Part shown: piece after piece, positions 1-10,461 of the stretch
How the letters are laid out: the number at the start of each line of letters is the position of its first letter
Position numbering within the stretch: the stretch's first letter is position 1
Assembly (NCBI GenBank): GCA_965644295.1
Contig: CBFFRP010000376.1
Span: 1-64,000, forward strand
Source of the DNA: Paraphysomonas bandaiensis
Lineage: Eukaryota; Chrysophyceae
Length of the DNA stretch: 64,000 nucleotides
Direction: 5' to 3'
The notes under the pieces: generated by a model
Database searches by the model: none
Told to the model about the DNA's origin: nothing
Seen by the model: the letters and a program-made list of their open reading frames with translations, nothing else
Made by a program: the position numbers and the translations under genes

Positions 1-961
1 ATAAAACTACAACAACACCTACACTGAACCAACAAGCACAGTAATAACGGTATTATTATTAAAACACTTTTTTCCAAGTTTAGACCTAAACTCAGTTAGT
101 GACTCCCGCGAAGAGTCACCGCGCAATGGTATACCGCTGGCACCCAAGATCACTAGCACCAAGCTTTGGTCTAACTTAAAACAAGTGATAAACACCATAG
201 AAGCATATATGCACACACACACACTCCTAACATGGTGCAACACACGTGGTATCATCACACCACCACAGGTTGTGTAACTCTTCAATCAAAACTGAAAAAT
301 ACACAGCAACCTGATAGGGAATGGCTCACCACCATATGCCGAGAGTACACCGTATACTACGTATCTATACCCTACCAGAGACTGAAAACCCCATAATCCA
401 GGAAATACATAAATACGGTACATATAGTACGTATAGTACGCATACCACATTGCAATCCAACCCCAATAAGCCTTGCATGAACACTCGTGCACCTCAAGTG
501 TATAATAGCGACTTCTCTCCTGTGATGGTCACATGTACTTGCCCCCCTATAGGGTAGTACGGGTAATACATGTATGTATGTATATGGAAGTATATACTGC
601 AACTGCTACACAGGAATACGGGCCCACATAACTTTGATATAAATTTGCAGCAGGTTTCACATCGACCGAAGTCACCAGCAGCAGATCATAGTCGTACATC
701 ATCAGCAGCAGATAAAAATTGGACATCATACCCGAACGTTGGCTCAATATGTAGGTACACTGTGGTACATTACCAATGTCCAAATGGTGTTGCATAATAT
801 GTATCCTGAACACAATGAAGGTCCTAAAGCAATATATAGGGTCCTGATACAGGGTCTTAAACCAATATAGGGTCCTAAAAGTCAATGTAACCATGCATGT
901 GACTCAATAGCGTGATACTATAGCCACGTAGATAGGGCATGGGAAATGCCACGTGGTCACA
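1..961 (-). repeat. 3' LTR of the gypsy element (16 bp off the window edge)
   Basis: Base 1 matches base 7334, and the identity runs to base 961 (8294 in the other copy). In element orientation the LTR starts TGTGACCACGTGG directly after a polypurine tract. Several small frames inside it recur identically in the other LTR and are not genes. Confidence 0.95.
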
Positions 962-981
962 CTGCCTCCTCCCCCGTTTTG
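962..981 (-). other. polypurine tract of the gypsy element
   Basis: On the minus strand a purine run ACGGGGGAGGAGGCAG abuts the first base (TG) of the 3' LTR. This is where plus-strand priming is expected in LTR retrotransposons. Confidence 0.8.
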
Positions 982-1146
982 GTTGTCGACAGAATAGCAT
1001 GCCTCCGGTATTCACAAATGCCAACGGGACTAGGTGTTACGTAGCCGTCAAAACGAAAATCCCCGGAGAATTATAAGTTATATAATAATAATTTGATATG
1101 GAATGGAATTGAGAGAGCAATAAGAATAATGTGTCCAGCGTGGAAC

Positions 1147-4100
1147 TTAATAAGACGCACGGACCTGAGGATATTTGTTGGCAAAATCCTCGTCCACGAG
1201 TACCATTGTGCTAGCATTCACCTCGGAATGAACAAAGCAATGCACTAGGTAATTATCATAACGGTAGGTGCGGAGAGTGAGAAGATCCTTCACCGATAAA
1301 ACTCGCTTCGAGCTCTTGTGATACCAGTGTGTGAACTGGATAGGAGCTACATAAGTAATGAGATGAGAATCTGGTAATTCCAACTCATCGTACCAAGCAT
1401 CACCATAAATTCGCAAATCAACATAGGCTAGATCACCAGGTTGAAACTGAGTGATCGGTTGCCGGCGGAAATCCGCGATGTATTTCTTTGCATAGTCAGC
1501 AGTATAAATCAGATGGTAAAGATATCGTTTTCGAGAACAGAATTCAGCATAAGGAACGGAATCAAAAATATCCTTGCTGTAAGGGACTTCTCGGACATCT
1601 CCATCTTGAAAACGCACAGTGAAAACCATGGTAGATCGAACCTCTCTATCACCACGATAATAAAGGATTTCATCTATAACATGTTGATCCTGATCGCGTA
1701 AAGCCATTTTATAAGCAGTATCAGAATCTCCCGGAAACAATTTAACATCGCTCACGGAAACACGAACCACTTGCCCAGTGGCGAGATGTTGACAGTCTAC
1801 GTCATTCTTGTACTGGGACTTGACTGAGAAAGGTCCCATATACCGGTGAGACATTTTAGGATGAACCTTTGCCCCTTTATCGAATAAGACAAAATCTCCC
1901 GGTTGATACCTATTCTGTCTATCGGGATGCACACCTGTTCCTGCCCTCTCCGTGGCTAACTTTTGCTGATAAGCTTTGGAAGCCTCTCGGAGTTGGGCTA
2001 ACTGATCATTAAGCGCAGTGAGTCTAGCATGCGCCCTATCTGGGAGATCTTTGAGATCCATGTTCAAATAGTCAAGATCCTTTGAGCCAAACGTCAACTC
2101 AAAAGGCGAAAATCCTGTTTCCGAAGACACTTCAGAGTTTAGAAGATATTGAACACTTGCTAACCAACTAGGGTCCTCAAAGATGTCTTTTCGTTCCTCC
2201 CGTTCACTGTAATCATAGACCAGAGCACGTAAATGTCGAACTACTTCTCCAATAATTCTTTCACATCCATTTGCATGGCGATTGGCAATACTAAAAGTGT
2301 GCCGAACACCCATGTACTCCGTCAACTGTTTGAACAAATCTGAAGTCAAATCCGGTCCTTGATCCGAGATTATTAGATCGGTGTGACCGTAATGACTCCA
2401 GTATTTCCATATAGTATTTGCAAGATTAAGAGCCGTCACACCTTTGACAGGTTCAAGGTACACAAACTTAGTGAAAAGATTGACCACCACGTTGATATGT
2501 GTATATCCCTCTGCACCGTGAGGTGTGATCTCAACAGCATCTATACCAATCGCGCTACGAGCATTTGGGGGCTTGAGATTGCGTACGATCGGAATAAGAG
2601 CCTCCTTCATAGCCAACCTCGTTTTCACACAATTTGGGCACTTAGAGATGTAATCCTCAACAACCTTGTAAGGAATATTATGACCCGGGAACTCTTTGTT
2701 TAAGCGTATCCAGGTAGCCCTTCCCCCCATGTGTCCAACTCTCGCGTTATGAACCTCACGCAACGCCGTCTCCGGTGATACATGAGATGTTGGAGGGTCC
2801 CCAATCTCTCGATCATCCGGGTTCATAAAGTTACCCAGAAAGTTAAAGTACTCATACTCATTACAGTCATCCCCCATGAAATAGGCGTCATCATATTCCT
2901 CCTCTGGGAATATTCCAGAGAGTATAGCAACCTGATGCTCTCTAGATAACCAGTCCGCCAACCAATTCTTGGCACCAGATATATGACGAATGCTGAAGTT
3001 GAAAGACTGCAAGAATATCCTCCATCGTGTAATCTTTGGAACATCCGAAGATTCCATCCACAATAAATTGTTATGGTCGGTCTCAATTGTGAATTGCTTG
3101 CCTATTAAGTAATAAGCCAAGTGTTTAACACTGTAGAAAATTCCATATGCCTCTTGCTCTATAGTTGACCACTTCTGAGCTTGGGCAGAAAACTTTTTGG
3201 AAATGAAAGCTATAGGCTGCCACTGTATGCTCCCATCCTCTAATATTTTCTTTTGCAATAACACTGAACCTATTCCCAACTCACTAGCGTCAGTACGCAA
3301 TGTCCACTCAAGATTATAATCAGGATAAAACAGCTCACAAGCGTCTTGTAGTCCGGCGATGAAACGACGATACTCTGCTTCGTAGTCATGCCGCCATGTG
3401 GACTTATCCCAATTGAAACTCGACTTTGTCATGTCAGTCAAGTGAGCAACTAAGTCAGAGTATCTAGGCGTAAAACTAGAAAAGAATACCCCTTTACCCA
3501 GCAACGATCTGGCCTGTTTGGTGTTAGTAGGCATTGGAATCTTGCCGAGAGCCTCCTTCTTATCGGGATTAACCTCATATGACTTGTGACGGCAAACATA
3601 TCCAAAGAAATCCACTTTTCTAAACCCCAACCAGCTTTTTGGCATTTTAAGTTTCACATTCCTTTCAATACATCTGTCAATAATCTTTTCGAACTTCTCA
3701 TAAGCATCCTTGGCATCATTAGCCAATATAAGCATGTTATCGAAAATGACTATGGCCCACTCAGAGAAATCATCGAATATTTCTCTCACAGTTTCCTGTA
3801 AAACTCCCGTGGCCGGAGCAATACCCTCTGGCATGAAATTAGGAGCAAATTGCCCCCAAGGCGTCTGAATTGATAGGCGCTCAGAAGTTTCATCATCTAA
3901 TGGAATTTGATGAAAAGCATTTGTTAAATCGATGTCCATATATAGCGGAAAGTTGATAATCTTGTCCAACTCATGCTTAACATTAGGAATCGTATAATTT
4001 CCCACTTCCATGTGCTTGTTAATTTGCACATAGTCACCACAAAAACGGATGTATGGAGGAGTGGCTTTGGGAGCAACCACTAGGCATGAAGCCCAAGGAG

Positions 4101-5130
4101 AACGACTCTTTCGGTAGAAATAGCCACACAGTCGCCGAAACTCCTTCTCCGAAGCCTCCCACAGCTTAGGATTGATCGGGCGAGCCTTTGGTTTCATTCG
4201 ATCCGGGAGAGTGCTTTTCCATTTTAGAGACAAAGGGTCCACACCTCTCACACCGCTCCATTCGTCAGGCACGAACACTTTTTCAGCCTTCGTTGACAAC
4301 AATTCCATAATCTTAGTTTCACTTTTCATTTCATCACTGACATGAGTCTCTATCTGCTCATGATAGTCTTGGAGGGCTTCCTCCCTAGACTTTCCTAAGA
4401 ATGTCAACGCATCCTTGAATTGAACCGGTAACTCGGTTTCCTCATCCTCTGGGGCAATAGCATCACTCGCTCTTGACCATGGGTGCACACGGTCATCAGA
4501 GTCAACCGTGTCCCCTGCCAGAGATGACAACACATTCGAATTTTCATTATCGGAGACACCCTCGATTTGAGTGTCATGTGCCTCACGCATAACAGCACAC
4601 ATGAAAGGATATAATTTTCCAGTCAGCGCAGGCAACCCCAAAATAATATCATTACTCGTCATATCAATCACAAAGAATTCACCCGTATATTGATAGGTAT
4701 GACTCTTCGGATCAGTCAGCACTAAATTTAATCTGACTCCTTCATTGAGATCCTTCACCGTTCTACTATCCGCCAATAACACACGGTGTTTAGCTTTATA
4801 AAAACGGCTCGGTTCTAGTTTGTTCCGCAATCTGTCCACCAAATCCCTCGACACATAATTGGCTGAGAGGGCTCCAGTGTCACACAATATTTTTACTAAC
4901 TCCTCTATTCCAAATTTTCTATCTAAAGTAATCCTCCCTATAGTGTGCGCTGAAGAGAAGCTCTTGGATGAAGGATAGCAGGCATACAGCTTAGCCTGAT
5001 CCCCGATACAGACGTTGGAGGAATTCGCAAACTCATTAAGATCATTAGAATGCACTGAACATTCATCATTCTCATCCCGAGTCTTTGAATTGGTATCCTC
5101 CTTGTCTGTATCGTCACATCCACCGAACCA
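1147..5130 (-). CDS. pol: gypsy Pol polyprotein (protease, RT, RNase H, integrase)
   Basis: About 1,327 codons are open, counted from the codon after the gag stop. Domains in order are: an aspartic protease with a DTGA motif; a reverse transcriptase (YMDIDLTNAFHQIPL block); an RNase H (RTDAS and ETDHNN motifs); an integrase with an HHCC zinc finger ending CPNC; an integrase core (GIDAVE, SDQGPD and a downstream Glu); and a C-terminal region with a chromodomain-like stretch near the HVIDEILYYRG motif. The frame is the same as gag and is separated from it only by TGA. The first ~25 codons contain no ATG, and the first possible alternative start is a GTG at 5055. This suggests expression as a Gag-Pol readthrough product. 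The RT catalytic motif reads I-F-D-N, where most elements have Y-x-D-D. No stop or frameshift was seen within pol. Confidence 0.92.
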   Translation of the reverse strand, partial: WFGGCDDTDKEDTNSKTRDENDECSVHSNDLNEFANSSNVCIGDQAKLYACYPSSKSFSSAHTIGRITLDRKFGIEELVKILCDTGALSANYVSRDLVDRLRNKLEPSRFYKAKHRVLLADSRTVKDLNEGVRLNLVLTDPKSHTYQYTGEFFVIDMTSNDIILGLPALTGKLYPFMCAVMREAHDTQIEGVSDNENSNVLSSLAGDTVDSDDRVHPWSRASDAIAPEDEETELPVQFKDALTFLGKSREEALQDYHEQIETHVSDEMKSETKIMELLSTKAEKVFVPDEWSGVRGVDPLSLKWKSTLPDRMKPKARPINPKLWEASEKEFRRLCGYFYRKSRSPWASCLVVAPKATPPYIRFCGDYVQINKHMEVGNYTIPNVKHELDKIINFPLYMDIDLTNAFHQIPLDDETSERLSIQTPWGQFAPNFMPEGIAPATGVLQETVREIFDDFSEWAIVIFDNMLILANDAKDAYEKFEKIIDRCIERNVKLKMPKSWLGFRKVDFFGYVCRHKSYEVNPDKKEALGKIPMPTNTKQARSLLGKGVFFSSFTPRYSDLVAHLTDMTKSSFNWDKSTWRHDYEAEYRRFIAGLQDACELFYPDYNLEWTLRTDASELGIGSVLLQKKILEDGSIQWQPIAFISKKFSAQAQKWSTIEQEAYGIFYSVKHLAYYLIGKQFTIETDHNNLLWMESSDVPKITRWRIFLQSFNFSIRHISGAKNWLADWLSREHQVAILSGIFPEEEYDDAYFMGDDCNEYEYFNFLGNFMNPDDREIGDPPTSHVSPETALREVHNARVGHMGGRATWIRLNKEFPGHNIPYKVVEDYISKCPNCVKTRLAMKEALIPIVRNLKPPNARSAIGIDAVEITPHGAEGYTHINVVVNLFTKFVYLEPVKGVTALNLANTIWKYWSHYGHTDLIISDQGPDLTSDLFKQLTEYMGVRHTFSIANRHANGCERIIGEVVRHLRALVYDYSEREERKDIFEDPSWLASVQYLLNSEVSSETGFSPFELTFGSKDLDYLNMDLKDLPDRAHARLTALNDQLAQLREASKAYQQKLATERAGTGVHPDRQNRYQPGDFVLFDKGAKVHPKMSHRYMGPFSVKSQYKNDVDCQHLATGQVVRVSVSDVKLFPGDSDTAYKMALRDQDQHVIDEILYYRGDREVRSTMVFTVRFQDGDVREVPYSKDIFDSVPYAEFCSRKRYLYHLIYTADYAKKYIADFRRQPITQFQPGDLAYVDLRIYGDAWYDELELPDSHLITYVAPIQFTHWYHKSSKRVLSVKDLLTLRTYRYDNYLVHCFVHSEVNASTMVLVDEDFANKYPQVRASY

Positions 5131-6966
5131 TCAAGGGCGGGAATCACCGAAGTGATCCCTCCTCAAGATGGTCGGTTGTTTGTCCCTCTGCTCCGAGCTT
5201 CCCGCAGACTTAAGATACGCATCGATCTTGTCCCGCATTTCGGACGCAGAATCCAACAGACATTTCGCATTATGATTATATGGACAGTCTGTTTTGTCGC
5301 ACTTGCCATACATGATTTTCCTAAGACACCCATACTTATCGGTCTTACTATTCTGAGCACCAGTTGGTCTACTATGCATGGCTGACAGAGACCTATCAGA
5401 GTTAACACGACGCTCCCCATCAAGTGCTGCGTCATTACCCGACATTGGTTTCACATCTGTCATCATAGCGACTTGTTTATCGTCATGTACCTCCAGATTA
5501 CTGGACCGCCAAGTCTCACTCGGAGCATCCCACAAATCATCATCATTTGGTACATAGCTATCATTATCATCCCACTCATCGTCATAGTTTCCTCCAGACT
5601 CATCGTAAGTATCTAGATGTGACACTTGCGAAACCCTTGGTTTAGAATCCACACGACTGTTCAACGAAGGTTTGTTGGACTGTTGAGAGAATAGTTCCTT
5701 TCTCCTCTTAAGATAGTCCTCGTGCTTCTGTTGAAACATCGTAGTCGACTCCATAGGTAACTGTCGGTACGCGATGGTTACTTGATAATGATCCAAGAGT
5801 ACAGCCGAATACTCTTTGAAAAATTCGCTCATAGAGTCAAATTTATTAGTCGACATGCACCCCAACACATACTTAACATAGGTCCCGTCATTCAAAGTCT
5901 TAAAGAGTCTTATCAATCCGTACTCTTTGTCATCGATACGAGGACACCATGTTTTGTTTGAGACCAACATGATAGACAACATCGTTTGGAACGACTGCAT
6001 CAAGTTCAATTGCTGATGATAGAATGCCTCAAAAGTCACAGCATTTACATACTTCCAGTCCATGATCTGGATATGTTTCAAGGAATCTCTGAGTTCATTA
6101 TAAAATGCCACGCAATTGAACACCTTGGTCTCCTGAGCCACAATGAGAAGCAAATCCGAAACATCCATTTGTGCTAGCTGCGCATGTGTGATGCTGTACA
6201 CATTCCGCAGATGTGCCTTCAAACTGGTTGAAAGTACCTTTTGAATTCGCACCTCAGTTTCTTCTTGCTCTTGAAACTCTAAGATGTCTTTGATCGCCTT
6301 CGCCACTTTACCCAACTTAAAGTCATTGATGCGAACATGACACCTCCTTTCCTCTCTAGTTATGGTAACTGTTTTGGCACTAGCCACCTCAGAACTTCTC
6401 TTCAAATCCCTGAATAACTTGCCCGCTTTCTTGCCCTTAAAGATGTTATCCATGAGGGTAGGCACATCATTAACACCATCACCATCAACATCGGGATTCG
6501 AACCATCGTCCTCCTTGTTGCTATCTTCCTCCTGAGGAATAATGCGAAACTTAGCCATGTTTTCCAGAGTGGAATACCTCGGCTGACGTTTGTGTTTCGA
6601 CGTGCGCTTGGTAACCTTTTGCCGCTGATGTGAGCCCACAGAAGCCTGAGACTGACTGCTCTCACCATCCTCAACATTTTGTACTCTATTCTCCAATATT
6701 TGCATCCTGCTGCTGAGGTTAGACACTGCAGTAGCCACCTCTGTAAAAGACTGAGACATGGCACGAACTGTATCCAAAATCTCCTGGTTTGGATTGATGT
6801 TTGGAGCAGAAGACTCCTGAACAACATCCTGCACACCTCCAGCAGCGTCTTGTTTGGTTTCACCACTACCAGCGGCTTCCTGATCTTTCCCAGGAGTTTT
6901 CTTGCCGCCTCTCCTCGTTTTACCAGTCGGAGTAGACATGGTTAATGAGAAGGACTTCCGCCTCAA
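5131..6966 (-). CDS. gag: gypsy Gag polyprotein
   Basis: This 611-residue frame lies first in the element. It has a low-complexity, Lys/Gly/Gln-rich N-terminus, a coiled-coil-like stretch around residues 60-100 and a central helical region typical in size for a capsid domain. Near the C-terminus is a Cys/His cluster C-x8-C-x4-C-x3-H (CLRKIMYGKC then DKTDCPYNH), which looks like a CCCH finger and not the usual CCHC knuckle. The frame ends in TGA at 5131-5133 and pol continues in the same phase. The ATG at 6966 is preceded by the untranslated leader. Function is inferred from position and the zinc motif; the capsid region was not matched to a named family. Confidence 0.85.
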   Translation of the reverse strand: MRRKSFSLTMSTPTGKTRRGGKKTPGKDQEAAGSGETKQDAAGGVQDVVQESSAPNINPNQEILDTVRAMSQSFTEVATAVSNLSSRMQILENRVQNVEDGESSQSQASVGSHQRQKVTKRTSKHKRQPRYSTLENMAKFRIIPQEEDSNKEDDGSNPDVDGDGVNDVPTLMDNIFKGKKAGKLFRDLKRSSEVASAKTVTITREERRCHVRINDFKLGKVAKAIKDILEFQEQEETEVRIQKVLSTSLKAHLRNVYSITHAQLAQMDVSDLLLIVAQETKVFNCVAFYNELRDSLKHIQIMDWKYVNAVTFEAFYHQQLNLMQSFQTMLSIMLVSNKTWCPRIDDKEYGLIRLFKTLNDGTYVKYVLGCMSTNKFDSMSEFFKEYSAVLLDHYQVTIAYRQLPMESTTMFQQKHEDYLKRRKELFSQQSNKPSLNSRVDSKPRVSQVSHLDTYDESGGNYDDEWDDNDSYVPNDDDLWDAPSETWRSSNLEVHDDKQVAMMTDVKPMSGNDAALDGERRVNSDRSLSAMHSRPTGAQNSKTDKYGCLRKIMYGKCDKTDCPYNHNAKCLLDSASEMRDKIDAYLKSAGSSEQRDKQPTILRRDHFGDSRP

Positions 6967-7317
6967 AGACTATATCCACCAAACTTTTCCCTAACACACT
7001 GAGACAAGCAACCCTGGCAACTCCTAGAACCACTGACCCAGAACTCAACAACACACCAAGACACCACAAGACAAATCCCAAAGACAACCCTGCGTAAGAA
7101 TCCAAAAACTCAACACTCAAAACTCAACACTCAAACCCGTTGAACCCGTCGGATTTGTACAAGTGACAACAGTTAACACACAGGCGGTATCCACGGTCGA
7201 TTGACTTCGAAAAGAACCGAATTTCCTCAGTCACCACACTGTGTATCAAACAATCACCACTGAACAAAGAGCCTAGAGAACAACTACTGACAACTCACAC
7301 CCAGAGAGCAACCAGGG
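6967..7317 (-). other. gypsy leader with candidate primer binding site
   Basis: This 351-nt untranslated stretch lies between the 5' LTR and gag. Three bases after the LTR end the minus strand reads TGGTTGCTCTCTGGG (about 7300-7314), which could pair with a tRNA 3' end closing in CCA. The tRNA cannot be named by eye. The leader is rich in CAACAC and ACTCAAC repeats on the plus strand. Confidence 0.6.
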
Positions 7318-8294
7318 TGTTGGCTCGTAAACAATAAAACTACAACAACACCTACACTGAACCAACAAGCACAGTAATAACGGTATTATTATTAAAACAC
7401 TTTTTTCCAAGTTTAGACCTAAACTCAGTTAGTGACTCCCGCGAAGAGTCACCGCGCAATGGTATACCGCTGGCACCCAAGATCACTAGCACCAAGCTTT
7501 GGTCTAACTTAAAACAAGTGATAAACACCATAGAAGCATATATGCACACACACACACTCCTAACATGGTGCAACACACGTGGTATCATCACACCACCACA
7601 GGTTGTGTAACTCTTCAATCAAAACTGAAAAATACACAGCAACCTGATAGGGAATGGCTCACCACCATATGCCGAGAGTACACCGTATACTACGTATCTA
7701 TACCCTACCAGAGACTGAAAACCCCATAATCCAGGAAATACATAAATACGGTACATATAGTACGTATAGTACGCATACCACATTGCAATCCAACCCCAAT
7801 AAGCCTTGCATGAACACTCGTGCACCTCAAGTGTATAATAGCGACTTCTCTCCTGTGATGGTCACATGTACTTGCCCCCCTATAGGGTAGTACGGGTAAT
7901 ACATGTATGTATGTATATGGAAGTATATACTGCAACTGCTACACAGGAATACGGGCCCACATAACTTTGATATAAATTTGCAGCAGGTTTCACATCGACC
8001 GAAGTCACCAGCAGCAGATCATAGTCGTACATCATCAGCAGCAGATAAAAATTGGACATCATACCCGAACGTTGGCTCAATATGTAGGTACACTGTGGTA
8101 CATTACCAATGTCCAAATGGTGTTGCATAATATGTATCCTGAACACAATGAAGGTCCTAAAGCAATATATAGGGTCCTGATACAGGGTCTTAAACCAATA
8201 TAGGGTCCTAAAAGTCAATGTAACCATGCATGTGACTCAATAGCGTGATACTATAGCCACGTAGATAGGGCATGGGAAATGCCACGTGGTCACA
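7318..8294 (-). repeat. 5' LTR of the gypsy element (977 bp)
   Basis: This is the complete LTR, bounded by TG and CA. Its right half carries three spaced AGGGTCCT-like words (8153-8210). Base 8294 is the last base shared with the left LTR. The expected target duplication would begin at 8295 but cannot be confirmed, because its partner lies outside the window. Confidence 0.93.
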
Positions 8295-8404
8295 TTGGTG
8301 GCTGGCGTGTAAACAATATTAATTGATCTATCTATAGTCTAACGACAAATTCTCTCTGAGATCTAGTTATAAGAATGAGTAATTTCCAACATATGTTACG
8401 AGTG

Positions 8405-8488
8405 GACTCACGTTAGTTTCCCGAAGAAATATCTCCGGTACTTATTCCCCAGAACACCACGAAAAGGTGCGAGTCCGACTTTGTTGAG
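8405..8488 (+). repeat. truncated copy (3' end only) of the ~500-bp dispersed repeat
   Basis: The stretch from ACTCACGTTAGTTTCCC to GGTGCGAGTCCGACTTTG closely matches the 3' ends of the copies ending at 19022, 49587 and 56921. The upstream part is missing. Confidence 0.8.
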
Positions 8489-8964
8489 GATTTATCTATT
8501 ATTACTATGGAGGGAGAACCTGAAATAGAGGTTCACGACTCTAGTTTTTTTCATATAGCTCCGAGAAGGATCAGAGCAAGAACAACAGTCGATATCGAGT
8601 GCTGATGAGCAGTGCGTCAGAGATATTGGACTCGTTATTGTATTAGATGATGCTGACACCAATAGGAGGGTGTTACAAAATCGGAAGTGAATTGAAAATG
8701 GTAAGCTGTTATTGTATTGGTGGATACGTGGATACTATCTACATGACCCTAACCCTAACCCGAGTAAGTGGACAAATCCCATCCACAGAAATGATAATGG
8801 GATCGTACTTCGCAAAATTTTCGACTGAACGATACGAATTCAAAATTTTCGATTACTACAAAAATTCTTGGCAATGCGTCACTCTGACAAACCAGTTGTG
8901 ATTATAGAACAATTAATACTGACGAACTACGCATTTTATTGCAGCGTAGTTTTTTGGGCTTTCT
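8489..8964. other. intergenic, with a telomere-like motif
   Basis: No gene is supported here. Bases 8747-8761 read CCCTAACCCTAACCC, two and a half units of a TTAGGG-type telomeric repeat. Confidence 0.7.
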
Positions 8965-10461
8965 TCAAGACCCTTTTAACTGATTAACAAGTTGTTGCAG
9001 ACTCTGACCATTGTCATATAGGTAAGCTACCAGGAGTGCTACTACCACAACAACTACAGCAGAAAAAAAGGCTACAACATTAACGTCTGTCCCCTCAGTA
9101 GAGTTGAAGTCGAAGTCCATAATCGCCTGCAGACTCCTGTTCTCCCCATCCTCCTCGTTGTCACTTGCCCCTTTTTCAGAGGATACCCCGGCAATACTCT
9201 TAAATACAATAGGTATATCCGTACTCAAAAGTTCTTTGAGACTATTCAAAACTTCACGCTCACACTTCGGGAACTTCGAAAAATTGTGACTCTGTAGCTC
9301 TGCCCTGAATTCTGCCACCGGAGGAAAATCACCCTCCGGGAGGTTGTACACATGCCGTACTTCCCTGTACACGTCTTCCAAATTTTGAAGCAGCTTCTTC
9401 TGAGTAGCTTCAAATCCCCATAAGTATGGCATTTTGCTTCTGAGGTGTCCCATTATACAAACATGCACGATGTTGAGTCGTATTCGCTTGACCATCTCAT
9501 TTACCTTGCGCATACCACACATCCTAGGGAGCTCAGCGAGGTGGGCCATAAGGGCTGCTCGATCCTTCTCAAACAGAGCCTCGAACTCTTTCCGTTGAAG
9601 TTTCTCCTCCCGGAAAGACCCACAATATACTCGAGGAACCTCTGCACCTCGGAATATTTTCCCCATGGACCACAGCAAGGCACCGTACACTTTCATCAGG
9701 GACTCAGGGTCAAGTTGATCGGCCTTATTCATTACACAGTGAACTTTATCGTCGTGATTTTTAAGATTCTCAATCACTCCTTTGAACTCATCCGATATAT
9801 CGAGCTTATATGAGTCAAATAGCAGTAGTATTAAGTCGCTTCTCTCCGCAAACCAGCGGCTGACTTGAGCAAAATCATACCTACAAAAAGGGATAAGCAA
9901 GTGAGATAAAAGACATTAATTGAAATGTAGCTACCCCCTAGACAGTCTTTGTTTCTCGCCAGAGAGAACTCCGGGAGTGTCGATGATGGTAATATCTCTG
10001 TAAGCAATCAATTACACTGCAGGTTAAATATTGAGCCCTTACTTTAGGACAGGTGAAGTCGTGACAGCAGCTTCGAATTTATTGAGAAATCCACCACCAA
10101 AAACAGATAGTCCAGCATAAGGAAGATCGTCAACCGCTGTAAGAGAGTTTCCTTTGATAACTTTTGTTTCATCCCCATGAACAACTGCAATGAATCTATC
10201 AGTAGTCGGCTCTGGGCCAATGTGCATGCCCGGATAGTCCGAGCCGAGTAAGTTCTTAATAAAGCTGGTCTTTCCAGTGCTGTATTGACCAAGAAGAAGA
10301 ACTTGAGGTTTAGCACTCAATTCGCTTGGCAATATTTCCGGTGCATGAAACTTATGGAACATATACTTCTTCTCGATAGGCAGCAGTTTCGTCTCATAGA
10401 GTGTGGTCAGCTCCTGCACCACTACTCCTTCCATCTTCTTCTTCTTCTGACTAAGAGGCAT
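8965..10461 (-). CDS. EHD-family dynamin-like ATPase/GTPase lacking the EH domain, with C-terminal membrane anchor
   Basis: Three exons join cleanly: 10461-10043, 9997-9935 and 9880-8965, giving 465 residues. EHD proteins are membrane-remodelling dynamin relatives of endocytic recycling. Visible motifs are the P-loop GQYSTGKTS (residues 58-66), GPEPTTDRF (switch I), IIDTPGVLSGEKQRLSRG (switch II, assembled across both introns), LFDSYKLDISDEF and NKADQLD. The helical domain also matches the family (VKRIRLNIVHV, PEGDFPPVAEF). Family members normally end in a Ca-binding EH domain of about 95 residues. Here there is none: after an acidic linker the protein ends in a strongly hydrophobic run (AFFSAVVVVVVALLVAYLY) and a short polar tail. 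Introns are 45 and 54 nt. The start is the first ATG of the open frame, and Met10 is an alternative. Confidence 0.93.

Larger units (their letters stand above)
1..8294 (-). mobile_element. Ty3/gypsy LTR retrotransposon, nearly complete, young
   Basis: Two direct repeats (1-961 and 7318-8294) enclose one gag and one pol frame on the minus strand, so the element reads from right to left. Moving leftwards come the 5' LTR, a candidate primer binding site, a leader of about 350 nt, gag, a single TGA, pol, a polypurine tract and the 3' LTR. The LTRs begin TG and end CA in element orientation. I found no mismatch between the two LTRs over the 961 bases they share. Both frames are intact, which indicates a recent insertion. 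The first 16 bases of the left LTR and the left target duplication lie outside the window. Domain order protease, reverse transcriptase, RNase H, integrase identifies the Ty3/gypsy group. Confidence 0.95.

Noticed and set aside
19-894. Six small open frames, repeated at 7352-8227
   Set aside because: They lie in the two copies of the gypsy LTR on both strands and overlap each other; no family features.
5131-5133. TGA as a reassigned sense codon in this genome
   Set aside because: Several genes end in TGA, and no conserved gene here has an internal TGA; readthrough limited to the retroelement is simpler.
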